35,512 nucleotides of DNA, taken from NCBI GenBank assembly GCA_964567295.1, contig CAZMLU010000012.1:1-35512 (forward strand). The letters are read 5' to 3'. Within the stretch, counting starts at the first letter, position 1, and the number at the start of each line of letters is the position of its first letter. A program made the position numbers and the translations under genes. Origin of the DNA: SLJK01 sp964567295. GTDB lineage: Bacteria; Bacillota; Dethiobacteria; DTU022; UBA8154. This document shows positions 14,718 through 23,963 of this stretch, one piece after another. Below the pieces are notes generated by a model. It saw only the letters and a list, made by a program, of their open reading frames with translations. It ran no database searches and was not told the origin of the DNA.

Positions 14718-16808
14718 ATGAACCTTGTAATTGTAGAATCCCCCGCAAAGGCAAGAACTATCAGTAAGTTTTTAGGAAGAAGCTTTAAGGTAAAAGCTTC
14801 TATGGGTCATCTCATCGATTTGCCTAAGAGCAAATTAGGAATTGAAATCGAGAACAATTTTTCTCCCAAGTATATCACTATCAGGGGTAAAGGAAAAATT
14901 CTTAAAGAACTAAAAGAGAGCAGTAAAAAGTCTCGAAAAGTCTATCTGGCAACTGACCCTGACCGGGAGGGAGAGGCCATTAGTTGGCATTTGGTAAATT
15001 CACTGGGCATAGAAGAAGAAGAGCCCTGTCGTGTTGAGTTTCACGAGATTACTAGGGAAGCAGTCAAAGATGCCTTTTCCAAACCTCGTTCCTTGGACAA
15101 AAATAAAATCGATGCTCAGCAGGCCAGGAGAGTCTTGGATAGATTGGTAGGATATCTTTTAAGCCCCCTGCTTTGGGATAAAGTTCGTAAGGGTCTTAGT
15201 GCAGGAAGGGTTCAGTCTGTTGCTCTGCGGCTTATTTGTGATCGGGAAAAAGATATAGAGGTTTTTGAGCCGGAGGAATACTGGACCATTGAAGGAAGTT
15301 TTGGAAATGGTGGGAACAAAGAGATTTTTACAGCCAAATTATACGGAAAAGAAAAAAAGAAAATGGTCTTAAGCAAACAGGAAGAAGTAGACCAGGTATT
15401 AAAGGGGTTGGAAAAAAAAGAATATGTAGTCAAAAAGGTACAGACTGCAGAGAAAAAGCGTAACCCTTCACCTCCCTTTATCACCAGCACTCTGCAGCAG
15501 GAAGCTTCCAGAAAGCTGGGTTTTACTTCTAAGAAAACCATGATGCTTGCTCAACAGCTTTATGAAGGAATTGAGGTTGGTAAAAGAAAAGAAGCTGTCG
15601 GGTTGATTACCTATATAAGAACTGATTCAACCCAGATATCTACTGTAGCCCAAAAAGAGGCGGCAGATTTAATAAAAACTCAGTTTGGAGTAGATTTTCT
15701 TCCATCAACTCCGCGTAATTACGCCTCCAAAAAAAGTGCCCAAGAGGCACACGAGGCTATTCGTCCTACTTCTGTTAACAGGGATCCAGAAGGGATTAAA
15801 GGGTTTTTGAATAGAGAACAATATAAGCTTTATAAGCTCATCTGGGAACGTTTTGTGGCAAGCCAGATGCAACCTGCTATAATAGAGCAGGTAAAAGCTG
15901 ATATTAAAGCAGGCCAGTATTTATTTAAAGCTTCAGGTTCCAAGATTATTTTCCCTGGTTTTATGGCTGTCTATATTGAAGGAGAAGATGAGGAGAAGGA
16001 AAAAGAGAAACAACTTCCTCCCCTGAAAGAGGGTCAGGGGTTAACATTGCTAAATTTACAGCCCAGTCAGCATTTCACTCAGCCACCACCCAGGTACACA
16101 GAGGCGTCTCTTATAAAAACAATGGAAAGCAAGGGGATTGGGAGGCCCAGCACCTATTCTCCGACAATCGATACCATTCTGAACAGGGGATATGTGGCAA
16201 GAGAACAAAAAGCTTTTAAACCCACCGATTTAGGTTTTGTGGTGGTAAATCTTCTAAAAGAATTCTTCCCAGAGATTATTGATGTTGATTTTACTGTTCA
16301 AATGGAAGATAAGCTTGATAAAGTAGAAGCAGGAGAAATTCCCTGGCGCAATGTTATAAATGATTTTTACCCTGCTTTTCGGGAGCGCCTCCGAGTAGCT
16401 GAAGAGAAAATGGAAAAAGTTCAGCTGGAAGATGAGGAAACAGAAGAACAATGTCCTAATTGTAGTAAAAACCTGGTAAAGAAACACGGCCGTTATGGGG
16501 TTTTTTTGGCATGTCCGGGATTCCCTGATTGCCGCTTTACCATGCCAATGAAAGTGAATACAGGCGTCAAATGTCCACTCTGTCAGGGAGATATTGTGGA
16601 GCGAAAAAGCAAAAAAGGTAGAAAATTTTACGGTTGCAGCAACTACCCGGGTTGTAACTTCGTTTCCTGGAACAAACCTGTTGATAAAATATGCCCTACA
16701 TGCGGTTATTTTATGGTAGAAGCAAAAGGGCGTAGAAAAAAGGCAGGATATAAATGTGGAAACAAAGAATGTGGATATCAAGAGCAAAAAGAACCAAAAA
16801 GCAGCTAG
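14718..16808 (+). CDS. topA: DNA topoisomerase I
   Basis: This is a type IA topoisomerase of 696 residues that relaxes negative supercoils. The TOPRIM domain shows E7 (VESPAKA) and DPDREGE at 80-86. The catalytic tyrosine is Y299 in ITYIRTDSTQ. The C-terminus carries three four-cysteine zinc-ribbon repeats (CPNC...CPGFPDC, CPLC...CSNYPGC, CPTC...CGNKECG). The ribosome site GGAGG precedes ATG 14718. It is the second gene of the conserved dprA-topA-trmFO-xerC-hslVU-codY block. Confidence 0.97.
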   Translation: MNLVIVESPAKARTISKFLGRSFKVKASMGHLIDLPKSKLGIEIENNFSPKYITIRGKGKILKELKESSKKSRKVYLATDPDREGEAISWHLVNSLGIEEEEPCRVEFHEITREAVKDAFSKPRSLDKNKIDAQQARRVLDRLVGYLLSPLLWDKVRKGLSAGRVQSVALRLICDREKDIEVFEPEEYWTIEGSFGNGGNKEIFTAKLYGKEKKKMVLSKQEEVDQVLKGLEKKEYVVKKVQTAEKKRNPSPPFITSTLQQEASRKLGFTSKKTMMLAQQLYEGIEVGKRKEAVGLITYIRTDSTQISTVAQKEAADLIKTQFGVDFLPSTPRNYASKKSAQEAHEAIRPTSVNRDPEGIKGFLNREQYKLYKLIWERFVASQMQPAIIEQVKADIKAGQYLFKASGSKIIFPGFMAVYIEGEDEEKEKEKQLPPLKEGQGLTLLNLQPSQHFTQPPPRYTEASLIKTMESKGIGRPSTYSPTIDTILNRGYVAREQKAFKPTDLGFVVVNLLKEFFPEIIDVDFTVQMEDKLDKVEAGEIPWRNVINDFYPAFRERLRVAEEKMEKVQLEDEETEEQCPNCSKNLVKKHGRYGVFLACPGFPDCRFTMPMKVNTGVKCPLCQGDIVERKSKKGRKFYGCSNYPGCNFVSWNKPVDKICPTCGYFMVEAKGRRKKAGYKCGNKECGYQEQKEPKSS

Positions 16809-16871
16809 GTGCAAGCGTATTTTGTCTTTTCCCTTAAATGTAGCAGTTAAGTAATAAAAGGAAGGTGAGGA

Positions 16872-18179
16872 ATGGAAAGAAAAGAAGCAGTTGTAATAGG
16901 TGCAGGGCTGGCAGGTGCAGAAGCAGCCTGGCAGCTTGCTAAGCGGGGGCAAAAAGTAATTCTCTATGAAATGAGGCCGGACAAGATGACTCCGGCCCAT
17001 CATACGGGCTATTTTGCTGAGTTGGTTTGCAGCAATTCTCTGCGTGCTCAGTCACTGCAAAATGCAGTAGGGTTATTGAAAGAAGAGATGCGTAGATTGG
17101 ATTCAATAATTATACATGCTGCAATGGAAACTAAGATCCCGGCGGGGGGAGCCCTGGCAGTGGATAGGGAAAGGTTCGCTCGCCTTATAACAGACCGCTT
17201 GCTAAATCACCCGCTGATAGAAATTCACAATCAGGAAGTAAAAAGTATACCTAATAAAAGGCCATTGATAATTGCTGCGGGTCCTTTAACATCGGCTGAC
17301 CTGTCTTCTGCCATAGAAACTTTTACAGGGACTGGAAGACTATATTTCTATGATGCGGCTGCTCCTATTGTCACATATGAATCAATTAATCTAGAAAAAG
17401 CCTTTTTTGCTTCCCGCTATGGCAAAGGAGGAGATGATTACCTTAATTGTCCTTTAAATGCTGATGAATATGAATTGTTTTGGAACGAATTGAAGAAGGC
17501 AGAAGTGCATCAGGGCAAAGAATTTGAAAAGCAGGTATATTTTGAAGGATGTATGCCTGTAGAGGTCCTTGCTCTAAGAGGCAAAGAGACACTGCGATTT
17601 GGTCCTCTTAAGCCTGTGGGTATTTCTCTTCCTGAAACGTCTACGTCTCCTTACGCTGTAGTCCAATTGAGAAAAGATAATGAAGAAGGATCTCTTTATA
17701 ATATGGTGGGTTTTCAGACTCGACTGAAGTGGCCCGAACAACAACGTGTTTTTCGTTTTATACCGGGCCTGGAAGAGGCGGAGTTTGTTCGCCTAGGGGC
17801 CATGCATAGGAACACTTTTATTAACTCTCCTCTTTTGCTGCGCCCGAATCTTGAAATGAAAGAACATGAAGGAATCTTTTTTGCCGGTCAGATTACTGGA
17901 GTGGAAGGATACGTTGAGTCAGCTGCTACAGGACTTTTAGCAGGTTTGAATGCTTTTGCGTATCTTCAAAGCATCGAAAGTATAGTATTTCCTCATGAAA
18001 CCGCCTTGGGGGCTCTTGTTCACTATATCACAACAGCTAATCTAGAGAATTTTCAGCCCATGAAAGTCAATTTTGGCTTATTTCCTTCTCTTGTTGAAAA
18101 AGTTTCCAAGCGCAAAAGAAAAGAATTAATTGCAGAGCGCAGTTTAAAGATATTGTCGGGTTTTCAAAAAAAATTCTAA
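16872..18179 (+). CDS. trmFO: tRNA (uracil-54-C5) methyltransferase, folate/FAD-dependent
   Basis: This 435-residue flavoprotein makes ribothymidine 54 in tRNA using methylenetetrahydrofolate and FAD. The dinucleotide motif IGAGLAGAEAAW is at 9-20, the family-specific ELVCSNSLRAQ contains C53, and a second conserved Cys lies in FEGCMPVEVLA at about 226, the pair used in the flavin-tyrosine/cysteine chemistry of the Bacillus enzyme. The C-terminal AGQITGVEGYVESAATGL motif is intact. It starts at ATG 16872 after GGAAGGTGAGG, 63 bases downstream of topA, in the standard order. Confidence 0.97.
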   Translation: MERKEAVVIGAGLAGAEAAWQLAKRGQKVILYEMRPDKMTPAHHTGYFAELVCSNSLRAQSLQNAVGLLKEEMRRLDSIIIHAAMETKIPAGGALAVDRERFARLITDRLLNHPLIEIHNQEVKSIPNKRPLIIAAGPLTSADLSSAIETFTGTGRLYFYDAAAPIVTYESINLEKAFFASRYGKGGDDYLNCPLNADEYELFWNELKKAEVHQGKEFEKQVYFEGCMPVEVLALRGKETLRFGPLKPVGISLPETSTSPYAVVQLRKDNEEGSLYNMVGFQTRLKWPEQQRVFRFIPGLEEAEFVRLGAMHRNTFINSPLLLRPNLEMKEHEGIFFAGQITGVEGYVESAATGLLAGLNAFAYLQSIESIVFPHETALGALVHYITTANLENFQPMKVNFGLFPSLVEKVSKRKRKELIAERSLKILSGFQKKF

Positions 18180-18234
18180 ATGTTGCTTGCATAAGAAAAA
18201 AGGTTATGCTACTATTGACAAGAAGGTTAAAATT

Positions 18235-19134
18235 ATGAACAATTTCTTGGAAGATTTTTTGCGATTTATAAAAACAGAAAGAAATGCTGCTCTCTTGACT
18301 GTAGAAAGCTATAGGAATGATATATGGCAGTTTTTTCGGTTTTTAGACCTAAAAGAGAATGATGATGGTTTTAGTTTTGACTATCTGACGTTGCGGCATT
18401 ATTTGGCCATATTGAAAGAACAAAGATATGCCCGCAGCACCATTGCGCGGAAGTTGTCAGCCATCAGGAGTTTCTTACACTTTCTAAAACGTGAGGGTGT
18501 TCTCGAAAATAATTCATGGGAGTTGGTCTCTTCTCCAAAAAGGGGTAAAAAACTGCCCAGGTTCTTATTCCAGGATGAAGTTTTGGAGCTATTAGATGTT
18601 CCTCCTCAGGAGACCCTTTTGGGTTGCAGGGATAAGGCTATTTTAGAAGTACTTTATGGGACAGGTATCAGGGTAAGCGAGCTTACTTTCATGGATATAA
18701 GTTCTGTTGAATTTGAACAAGGTCTCATAAGAATATATGGTAAGGGGTTTAAGGAGCGTATAGTTCCCGTGGGGAGCTTTGCATTGCAGGCAATTGCGGT
18801 TTATTTAAGAAGAAGTAGAGTGCAGTTGGAAAAGAAGAATAAAAAAAGAGAAAAAAGCCCAGCCCTTTTTTTGAATAGATTTGGAGAAAGGCTAACGGCA
18901 AGAAGTATAAGAAGGATGGTTCATAAATATTCTTTAAGGACAGGACAACGTCTAAACGTGAGCCCTCATATGCTGAGGCATTCTTTTGCAAGTCACTTGC
19001 TAAATGCTGGTGCTGACTTAAGGGCTGTGCAGGAATTGTTAGGTCATGCCGCTATCTCTACTACACAGATATATACGCATATTACAAAGGAGAACTTAAA
19101 AAGGACATATCAAGCTGCGCACCCAAGAGCTTAG
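18235..19134 (+). CDS. xerC: tyrosine recombinase XerC
   Basis: The 299-residue product has an N-terminal SAM-like core-binding domain and a C-terminal catalytic domain with all active-site residues: R146 (TGIRVSEL), K170 (GKGFKE), H245 and R248 (PHMLRHSF), H271 (LGHAAIS) and Y280 (QIYTH). Its place between trmFO and hslV identifies it as the chromosome dimer-resolution recombinase (CodV in Bacillus). I prefer ATG 18235, preceded by AGAAGGTT, over the open TTG at 18187, which has no ribosome site and falls seven bases after trmFO. Confidence 0.93.
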   Translation: MNNFLEDFLRFIKTERNAALLTVESYRNDIWQFFRFLDLKENDDGFSFDYLTLRHYLAILKEQRYARSTIARKLSAIRSFLHFLKREGVLENNSWELVSSPKRGKKLPRFLFQDEVLELLDVPPQETLLGCRDKAILEVLYGTGIRVSELTFMDISSVEFEQGLIRIYGKGFKERIVPVGSFALQAIAVYLRRSRVQLEKKNKKREKSPALFLNRFGERLTARSIRRMVHKYSLRTGQRLNVSPHMLRHSFASHLLNAGADLRAVQELLGHAAISTTQIYTHITKENLKRTYQAAHPRA

Positions 19135-19191
19135 CGGGAGTTGAATTATCGAAAGTTTTTCTATATTATGGAAATTTAAGGGGATTTACAA

Positions 19192-19725
19192 TTGGTTTCA
19201 TCTACGACTATTGTTGCGGTAAAGGACGAAGGAAAAGTTGCCATAGCTGGAGATGGACAGGTTACAATAGCAGGCAATATTATCATGAAGCATCATGCCA
19301 AAAAAGTTAGAAAGCTTTATGAGGGGAAGGTCATAGCTGGTTTTGCCGGTTCTGTTGCCGATTCTTTCACTTTGTTTGATATGTTTGAAAAACAGTTAGA
19401 AAACTATAGTGGAAATCTTCGCCGTGCTGCAGTAGAATTGGCTAAAGAGTGGCGAACGGACCGTTTTTTGAGAAGGCTTGATGCAATGTTGGTGGTAGCC
19501 TCTGGTGATGCTTTGTTGGTCCTTTCTGGTAGCGGGGAGGTTATAGAGCCTGATGATGGAGTTACAGCAATTGGCTCAGGGGGCGGTTATGCCCTGGCGG
19601 CAGCCAGGGCACTTGTCAGAAACACGGAATTATATCCTTCCGACGTTGTTCGTATTGCTCTGCAAATAGCAGCAGAGATTTGTGTATATACTAATAGTGA
19701 TATAACTACTGAAGAGATATTGTAG
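19192..19725 (+). CDS. hslV: ATP-dependent protease subunit HslV (ClpQ)
   Basis: This 177-residue N-terminal-nucleophile peptidase forms the two hexameric rings of the HslUV protease. The start TTG 19192 gives MVSSTTIVAV. The catalytic Thr would be T5 after removal of four residues, since the family uses the first Thr of TTIVAV. GDGQVT and GSGGGYALAAARAL are conserved. It is followed after 106 bases by its ATPase partner hslU. The upstream purine-rich TAAGGGG (19178-19184) serves as ribosome site. Confidence 0.94.
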   Translation: MVSSTTIVAVKDEGKVAIAGDGQVTIAGNIIMKHHAKKVRKLYEGKVIAGFAGSVADSFTLFDMFEKQLENYSGNLRRAAVELAKEWRTDRFLRRLDAMLVVASGDALLVLSGSGEVIEPDDGVTAIGSGGGYALAAARALVRNTELYPSDVVRIALQIAAEICVYTNSDITTEEIL

Positions 19726-19831
19726 TCATGGTAAGAATATGAACTTTTATCTGCCGAGTGGAATGCCGCAGAAAAATACCATAATAGTATTGGAAATACA
19801 ATAGACCTGGAGGTGTTCTGGCCTAATAAAA

Positions 19832-21259
19832 ATGTTAAAAAGTGAAGCTGGACTAACGCCAAAAAAAATTGTAGCAGAACTTGATAATTATATAATCGGC
19901 CAGCAGGAAGCAAAGAAATGCGTATCTGTTGCGCTCCGCAACCGTTACCGTCGTAGGCTTTTGAGGGAAGAAATTAGAGACGAAGTTATTCCAAAAAATA
20001 TTATCATGATTGGCCCTACCGGAGTTGGCAAGACAGAAATAGCCAGGAGATTAGCAAAATTGGTTAAATCCCCCTTTGTTAAGGTGGAAGCCTCTAAGTT
20101 TACAGAAGTTGGTTATGTGGGAAGGGATGTTGAATCAATAATTAGAGATTTAATGGAGACAGCTGTGCGGATTGTAAAAATGGAAAAGATGAAATCAATT
20201 GAGCCACGTGCTGAAGAGCTAGCGGGAGAAAGACTACTTGACTTGCTTGGTCCGACACCTAAGCAGCAGAAATCAGGTGCAAACCCTTTTGATCTTTTAT
20301 TTCAGGCATCTGGAATGAAGGAAGAGCAGAGCTATGAAGAGACAGAAAAGAATCACGAGGAAGAGCATGATAAGGGCAGAGAACGGAGAAAATTAATGCA
20401 AGAAAAGTTAGCAAGAGGTGAGATGGAAGAGGTATTGGTAGAAATAGAAGTTGAAGATCGCTCCACTTCACTAATGGCCCCTTTTTCTGGATCAGGCATG
20501 GAGGAGATGGGAATCAATTTGCAAGATGTTTTTGGGAGCTTTCTTCCTGCCAAAAAAAAGAAAAAAAAGTTACCGGTAAAACAGGCCAGGCGCATCTTGC
20601 AGCAGGAAGAGGGAGAAAAGCTAATCGATATGGATGAAGTTGCAAATGAGGCAGTAGAGCGGGCTGAACAATCTGGAATAGTTTTTATTGATGAGTTAGA
20701 TAAAGTAGCTGGTAAAGAGTCATCCAAATCTAGCCCTGATGTATCTCGCGAAGGAGTTCAACGCGATATACTTCCTATTGTAGAGGGAGCCACAATAACA
20801 ACCAAATACGGCCCGGTTAAAACTGACTACATGCTTTTCATTGCAGCAGGAGCATTTAATTTTTCGAAACCTGCAGACTTAATTCCTGAATTACAGGGTA
20901 GATTTCCCATAAGGGTTGAATTGCAGAGCCTCAGTCAGGATGATTTCAAAAGAATTCTTACTGAACCTGAAAATGCTTTAATCAAACAGTATATGTCACT
21001 GCTTGCAACGGAGGAGGTGAAAGTGGAGTTTTCAACAGATGGTATTGAAGAAATAGCCGAGACGGCTCGTTTCCTGAATGAAGAAATGGAAAATATTGGC
21101 GCCAGAAGGCTACATACTATTATGGAAAAGTTATTGGAAGATATTTCTTTTGAGGCTCCTGATATGAAAGATAATAAATTTGTTATTGACAGGGAATATG
21201 TAAAGCATAAGTTAAACGATATTGTAGAAAATAAGGATTTAAGCAAGTACATTTTATAG
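19832..21259 (+). CDS. hslU: ATP-dependent protease ATPase subunit HslU (ClpY)
   Basis: The 475-residue AAA+ unfoldase begins with LTPKKIVAELDNYIIGQ and has Walker A GPTGVGKT at 61-68, Walker B VFIDELDK at 284-291, a long charged I-domain between them (about 110-255, rich in Glu and Lys), and sensor/C-terminal motifs ending in KYIL, the tail that docks into HslV. ATG 19832 is the only start that fits the family N-terminus. The GGAGGTG at 19809-19815 is unusually far (16 bases), so initiation may be weak or use a site I do not see. Confidence 0.96.
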   Translation: MLKSEAGLTPKKIVAELDNYIIGQQEAKKCVSVALRNRYRRRLLREEIRDEVIPKNIIMIGPTGVGKTEIARRLAKLVKSPFVKVEASKFTEVGYVGRDVESIIRDLMETAVRIVKMEKMKSIEPRAEELAGERLLDLLGPTPKQQKSGANPFDLLFQASGMKEEQSYEETEKNHEEEHDKGRERRKLMQEKLARGEMEEVLVEIEVEDRSTSLMAPFSGSGMEEMGINLQDVFGSFLPAKKKKKKLPVKQARRILQQEEGEKLIDMDEVANEAVERAEQSGIVFIDELDKVAGKESSKSSPDVSREGVQRDILPIVEGATITTKYGPVKTDYMLFIAAGAFNFSKPADLIPELQGRFPIRVELQSLSQDDFKRILTEPENALIKQYMSLLATEEVKVEFSTDGIEEIAETARFLNEEMENIGARRLHTIMEKLLEDISFEAPDMKDNKFVIDREYVKHKLNDIVENKDLSKYIL

Positions 21260-21305
21260 TTTAGGGTGTTTATCTTAAAAAACAAGGAAAAAGAGGTGAA
21301 ATATT

Positions 21306-22106
21306 TTGATATCTTCTCCTTTATTGGAAAAGACTCGTAGAATCAACAAAATACTTCAAAAAACTGCTGGGCAAAGAGTTGATTTTTTTGAGGTGTCAGA
21401 AGTATTGAAAAATGTTATCTATGCAAATGTTTACATTTCCGATAGTGAAGGAAATATACTAGGTTATGCCTTGGTAGATGAATTCGAATGTGAAATAATG
21501 GTGAGCCAGGTTCTTAAAAATGGGGTCTTTCCTGAACGTTACAACGAATTCTTATTACGTGATGATGACAGCAGGGTCAACCTGCCGCAAAAAACGAATG
21601 ATTGTGTTTTTGTAGGTTCCGAAAGTTGCCTTTTCACTAATAAGATTACTACCGTAGTCCCAATAGTTGGCGGGGGCAAGAGGCTTGGCACCTTGTTGTT
21701 GGCCCGTTTTGCTGAATCTTTTGAGGCTGAAGACTTAATTTTAGCAGAAACAGGGGCGACAGTAGTAGGGATGGAGATTTTGAGAGCCAGGGCTGAGAAA
21801 ATTGAGGAAGAAGCTCGCAACAAAGCTGTTGTACAGCTTGCTATTGGGACCCTTTCTTATTCGGAGTTGGAAGCGGTAGAACATATATTTGAAGAACTGG
21901 ACGGAGAGGAAGGGCTCTTGGTGGCCAGCAAGATTGCTGATCAATTGGGTATTACCAGATCTGTGATTGTCAATGCTCTAAGGAAATTTGAAAGTGCAGG
22001 AGTAATAGAATCACGATCATTAGGAATGAAAGGCACTTATATTAAAGTGCTTAACCCATATCTCTTGGAGCAGTTGGCTAAAAAGAAAAAGACCTTTCTT
22101 AAGTAA
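21306..22106 (+). CDS. codY: global transcriptional repressor CodY
   Basis: The 266-residue protein has the N-terminal GAF domain that senses branched-chain amino acids and, in some species, GTP, and a C-terminal winged helix (ASKIADQLGITRSVIVNALRKF... about 215-250) that binds AATTTTCWGAAAATT. It starts at TTG 21306 with AGAGGTGA upstream. It closes the conserved block and is followed by a strong terminator. Likely targets in this window are branched-chain and amino-acid genes such as cimA, the peptidases and the right-hand cluster. Candidate boxes are listed separately. Confidence 0.96.
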   Translation: MISSPLLEKTRRINKILQKTAGQRVDFFEVSEVLKNVIYANVYISDSEGNILGYALVDEFECEIMVSQVLKNGVFPERYNEFLLRDDDSRVNLPQKTNDCVFVGSESCLFTNKITTVVPIVGGGKRLGTLLLARFAESFEAEDLILAETGATVVGMEILRARAEKIEEEARNKAVVQLAIGTLSYSELEAVEHIFEELDGEEGLLVASKIADQLGITRSVIVNALRKFESAGVIESRSLGMKGTYIKVLNPYLLEQLAKKKKTFLK

Positions 22107-22148
22107 ATTATGAAGCCGTTTGATAGCTAAGCAAAATAACTCCTTTTT

Positions 22149-22190
22149 AAAAAACGAAAAGGTGGCCGGGTGCTACCTTTTCGTTTTTAA
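22149..22190. terminator. strong rho-independent terminator after codY
   Basis: AAAACGAAAAGGT (left arm ending at 22163) pairs perfectly with ACCTTTTCGTTTT (right arm from 22175) around an 11-base loop. A-runs and T-runs flank the stem, so it could work in both directions. It separates codY from the rpsB promoter. Confidence 0.9.
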
Positions 22191-22207
22191 AATGAATGCG
22201 ACTTTTA

Positions 22208-22348
22208 TTGCCATAAGCAATAAACTATGCTATACTACTTTTTGGTTCAAAAACACACGCTGGTAGAATTGTGTAGGGGTGCTTTTCAAAAGAAGTCCTG
22301 CACGATAATGAATCAGCGGAGGATAAAACCACTTAGGAGGTTTGAAAA
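22208..22348 (+). promoter_or_regulatory. rpsB promoter and leader
   Basis: TTGCCA (22208-22213), a 17-base spacer and TATACT (22231-22236) form a strong sigma-A promoter. The roughly 105-base leader contains ACACA/TGTGT and GTGC/GCAC pairings and ends in AGGAGG before rpsB. Ribosomal protein S2 leaders can be autoregulated, but I cannot match this one to a known fold. Confidence 0.75.
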
Positions 22349-23188
22349 ATGGCAGTTGTAAAAATGAAGCAGTTGCTGGAAGCTGGTGTGCATTTTGGGC
22401 ACCAGACCAGACGCTGGAACCCGAAGATGCGAAACTATATTTTCACAGAAAGAAATGGTATCTACATTATCGATCTCCAAAAAACCGTACGCATGATGGA
22501 GACCGCCTATAAATATGTGAGAGATACCGCTTTGCAAGGGGGAAAAGTGCTATTTATAGGCACTAAAAAACAAGCCCAGGATTCTATCGTTGAGGAGGCC
22601 ACCCGCTGTGGCATGCCTTATGTTAATCAACGTTGGCTGGGAGGGTTGTTGACTAATTTCAATACTATCAAGAAGCGTATTAATCGGATGATAGAATTGG
22701 AAAAAATGGAAGAAGAAGGAACATTCGACCTTCTACCCAAAAAGGAAGTAATAAAACTAAGACATGAACAAGAAAAATTGCTAAAATTTTTAGGCGGGAT
22801 CAGGGATATGAAGGATATTCCAGATGCTGTTTTTATAGTTGACCCTAGAAAGGAAAAAATTGCTGTAGCAGAAGCTCGCAAACTTGAAATTCCCATAATA
22901 GGTATAGTAGATACTAATTGCGACCCGGATGAGATTAATTATAAAATACCGGGCAATGATGACGCAATAAGGGCTGTAAGGCTCATTACTTCCAAGATAG
23001 CCGATGCAGTTTTGGAAGGAAAACAAGGATTACAAGAACAAGAAGCCCGAGAAAAAACAGAAGCAGGGGAAGTAAATGAAGATGAAGGTGAGGAACAACC
23101 ATCGGAAGTTATAGGGCAAGTTGATGATGAAGAAAAAGCTGTAGATATGGATCAAAATGAAGAGACTAAAGCAACTGAATCTGCTTAA
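22349..23188 (+). CDS. rpsB: 30S ribosomal protein S2
   Basis: The 279-residue ribosomal protein S2 starts MAVVKMKQLLEAGVHFGHQTRRWNPKM, a typical bacterial S2 N-terminus, and includes the coiled-coil insertion KLRHEQEKLLKFLGGI and the IPGNDDAIRA segment. After residue 225 it carries an acidic tail of about 50 residues rich in Glu and Asp, longer than in the Bacillus or E. coli proteins. AGGAGG lies ahead of ATG 22349. tsf follows after 29 bases. Confidence 0.98.
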   Translation: MAVVKMKQLLEAGVHFGHQTRRWNPKMRNYIFTERNGIYIIDLQKTVRMMETAYKYVRDTALQGGKVLFIGTKKQAQDSIVEEATRCGMPYVNQRWLGGLLTNFNTIKKRINRMIELEKMEEEGTFDLLPKKEVIKLRHEQEKLLKFLGGIRDMKDIPDAVFIVDPRKEKIAVAEARKLEIPIIGIVDTNCDPDEINYKIPGNDDAIRAVRLITSKIADAVLEGKQGLQEQEAREKTEAGEVNEDEGEEQPSEVIGQVDDEEKAVDMDQNEETKATESA

Positions 23189-23217
23189 TGAAAAATTATT
23201 TGAGGAAGTGAAACAGT

Positions 23218-23817
23218 ATGATAACAGCTGAAATGGTTAAAGAGCTTCGCAACTTAACTGGCGCAGGAATGATGGATTGTAAAAATGCTCTTAAGGAAAC
23301 GGACGGAGATAAAGAAAAAGCTGTAAAACTTCTCCGTGAAAAAGGACATTCCAAAGCTGCGAAGAGAGCCGGAAGAGAGGTTACCCAAGGAGTTATTGAT
23401 TCTTATATCCACTTGGGGGGTAAAGTCGGGGTGTTGTTGGAAGTTAATTGTGAAACCGATTTTGTAGCCAAGACAGACGATTTTAAGACCTTTGTGAGAG
23501 ATATTTGCCTACAAGTAGCTGCTACTAACCCAACTTATTTAAGCCGAGACGATGTTCCCCAGCAAGTTATAGAAGATGAAAAGGAATTTTTGAAAAAACA
23601 GGCACTTAATGACGGCAAGCCAGAAAATGTAATTGAGAAAATCGTGAACGGGCGTATTAACAAATATTTTGAAGAAAATTGTCTTTTAGAGCAGCCCTTT
23701 GTCAAGGATCAGGAGCAATCAATAAGCGCTCTTTTAAATGAGGCTATTGCTAGAATTGGGGAAAATATTGTTATACGGCGGTTTTGCCGTTTTGAAGTAG
23801 GGGAATTAAGTAATTAG
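23218..23817 (+). CDS. tsf: translation elongation factor Ts
   Basis: This 199-residue nucleotide exchange factor for EF-Tu belongs to the short EF-Ts class. The UBA-like N-terminus (VKELRNLTGAGMMDCKNALKETDGD) and the core VGVLLEVNCETDFVAKTDDF that contacts EF-Tu are intact, and the C-terminal coiled-coil module of the long E. coli form is reduced. It is cotranscribed with rpsB. The usual next genes pyrH and frr do not follow. Confidence 0.97.
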   Translation: MITAEMVKELRNLTGAGMMDCKNALKETDGDKEKAVKLLREKGHSKAAKRAGREVTQGVIDSYIHLGGKVGVLLEVNCETDFVAKTDDFKTFVRDICLQVAATNPTYLSRDDVPQQVIEDEKEFLKKQALNDGKPENVIEKIVNGRINKYFEENCLLEQPFVKDQEQSISALLNEAIARIGENIVIRRFCRFEVGELSN

Positions 23818-23852
23818 TTTTCTATGCTTTAAATACGTATGCAAACGGTAAT

Positions 23853-23881
23853 TTGACAAGTGACTTTTGCCTGGATATGTG
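23853..23881 (+). promoter_or_regulatory. possible promoter of the carbonic-anhydrase-like gene
   Basis: A perfect -35 TTGACA (23853-23858) is followed at 17 bases by TATGTG (23876-23881), a poor -10 with three matches. It lies between tsf and the next gene. No terminator separates it from tsf. Confidence 0.35.
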
Positions 23882-23963
23882 TAGTATGTTGCTCTATTCA
23901 GGCATTTTCTGTTTGGGGGAGTGGTTTACAAAACACATTTATTTGTATTGGAGGAGTCCTAAA

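Noticed and set aside
16254..17003. 249-codon minus-strand frame over the topA end and trmFO start
   Set aside because: It lies opposite two certain genes, is low-complexity (Phe, Ser, Cys rich) and has no family features. It is a shadow frame.
18187..18234. Longer N-terminus for XerC from TTG 18187
   Set aside because: No ribosome site, only seven bases after the trmFO stop, and the family domain begins at ATG 18235.
18235..19134. Integrase of a mobile element
   Set aside because: The recombinase sits in the conserved trmFO-xerC-hslV order with housekeeping neighbours and no attachment repeats, so it is the cellular XerC.
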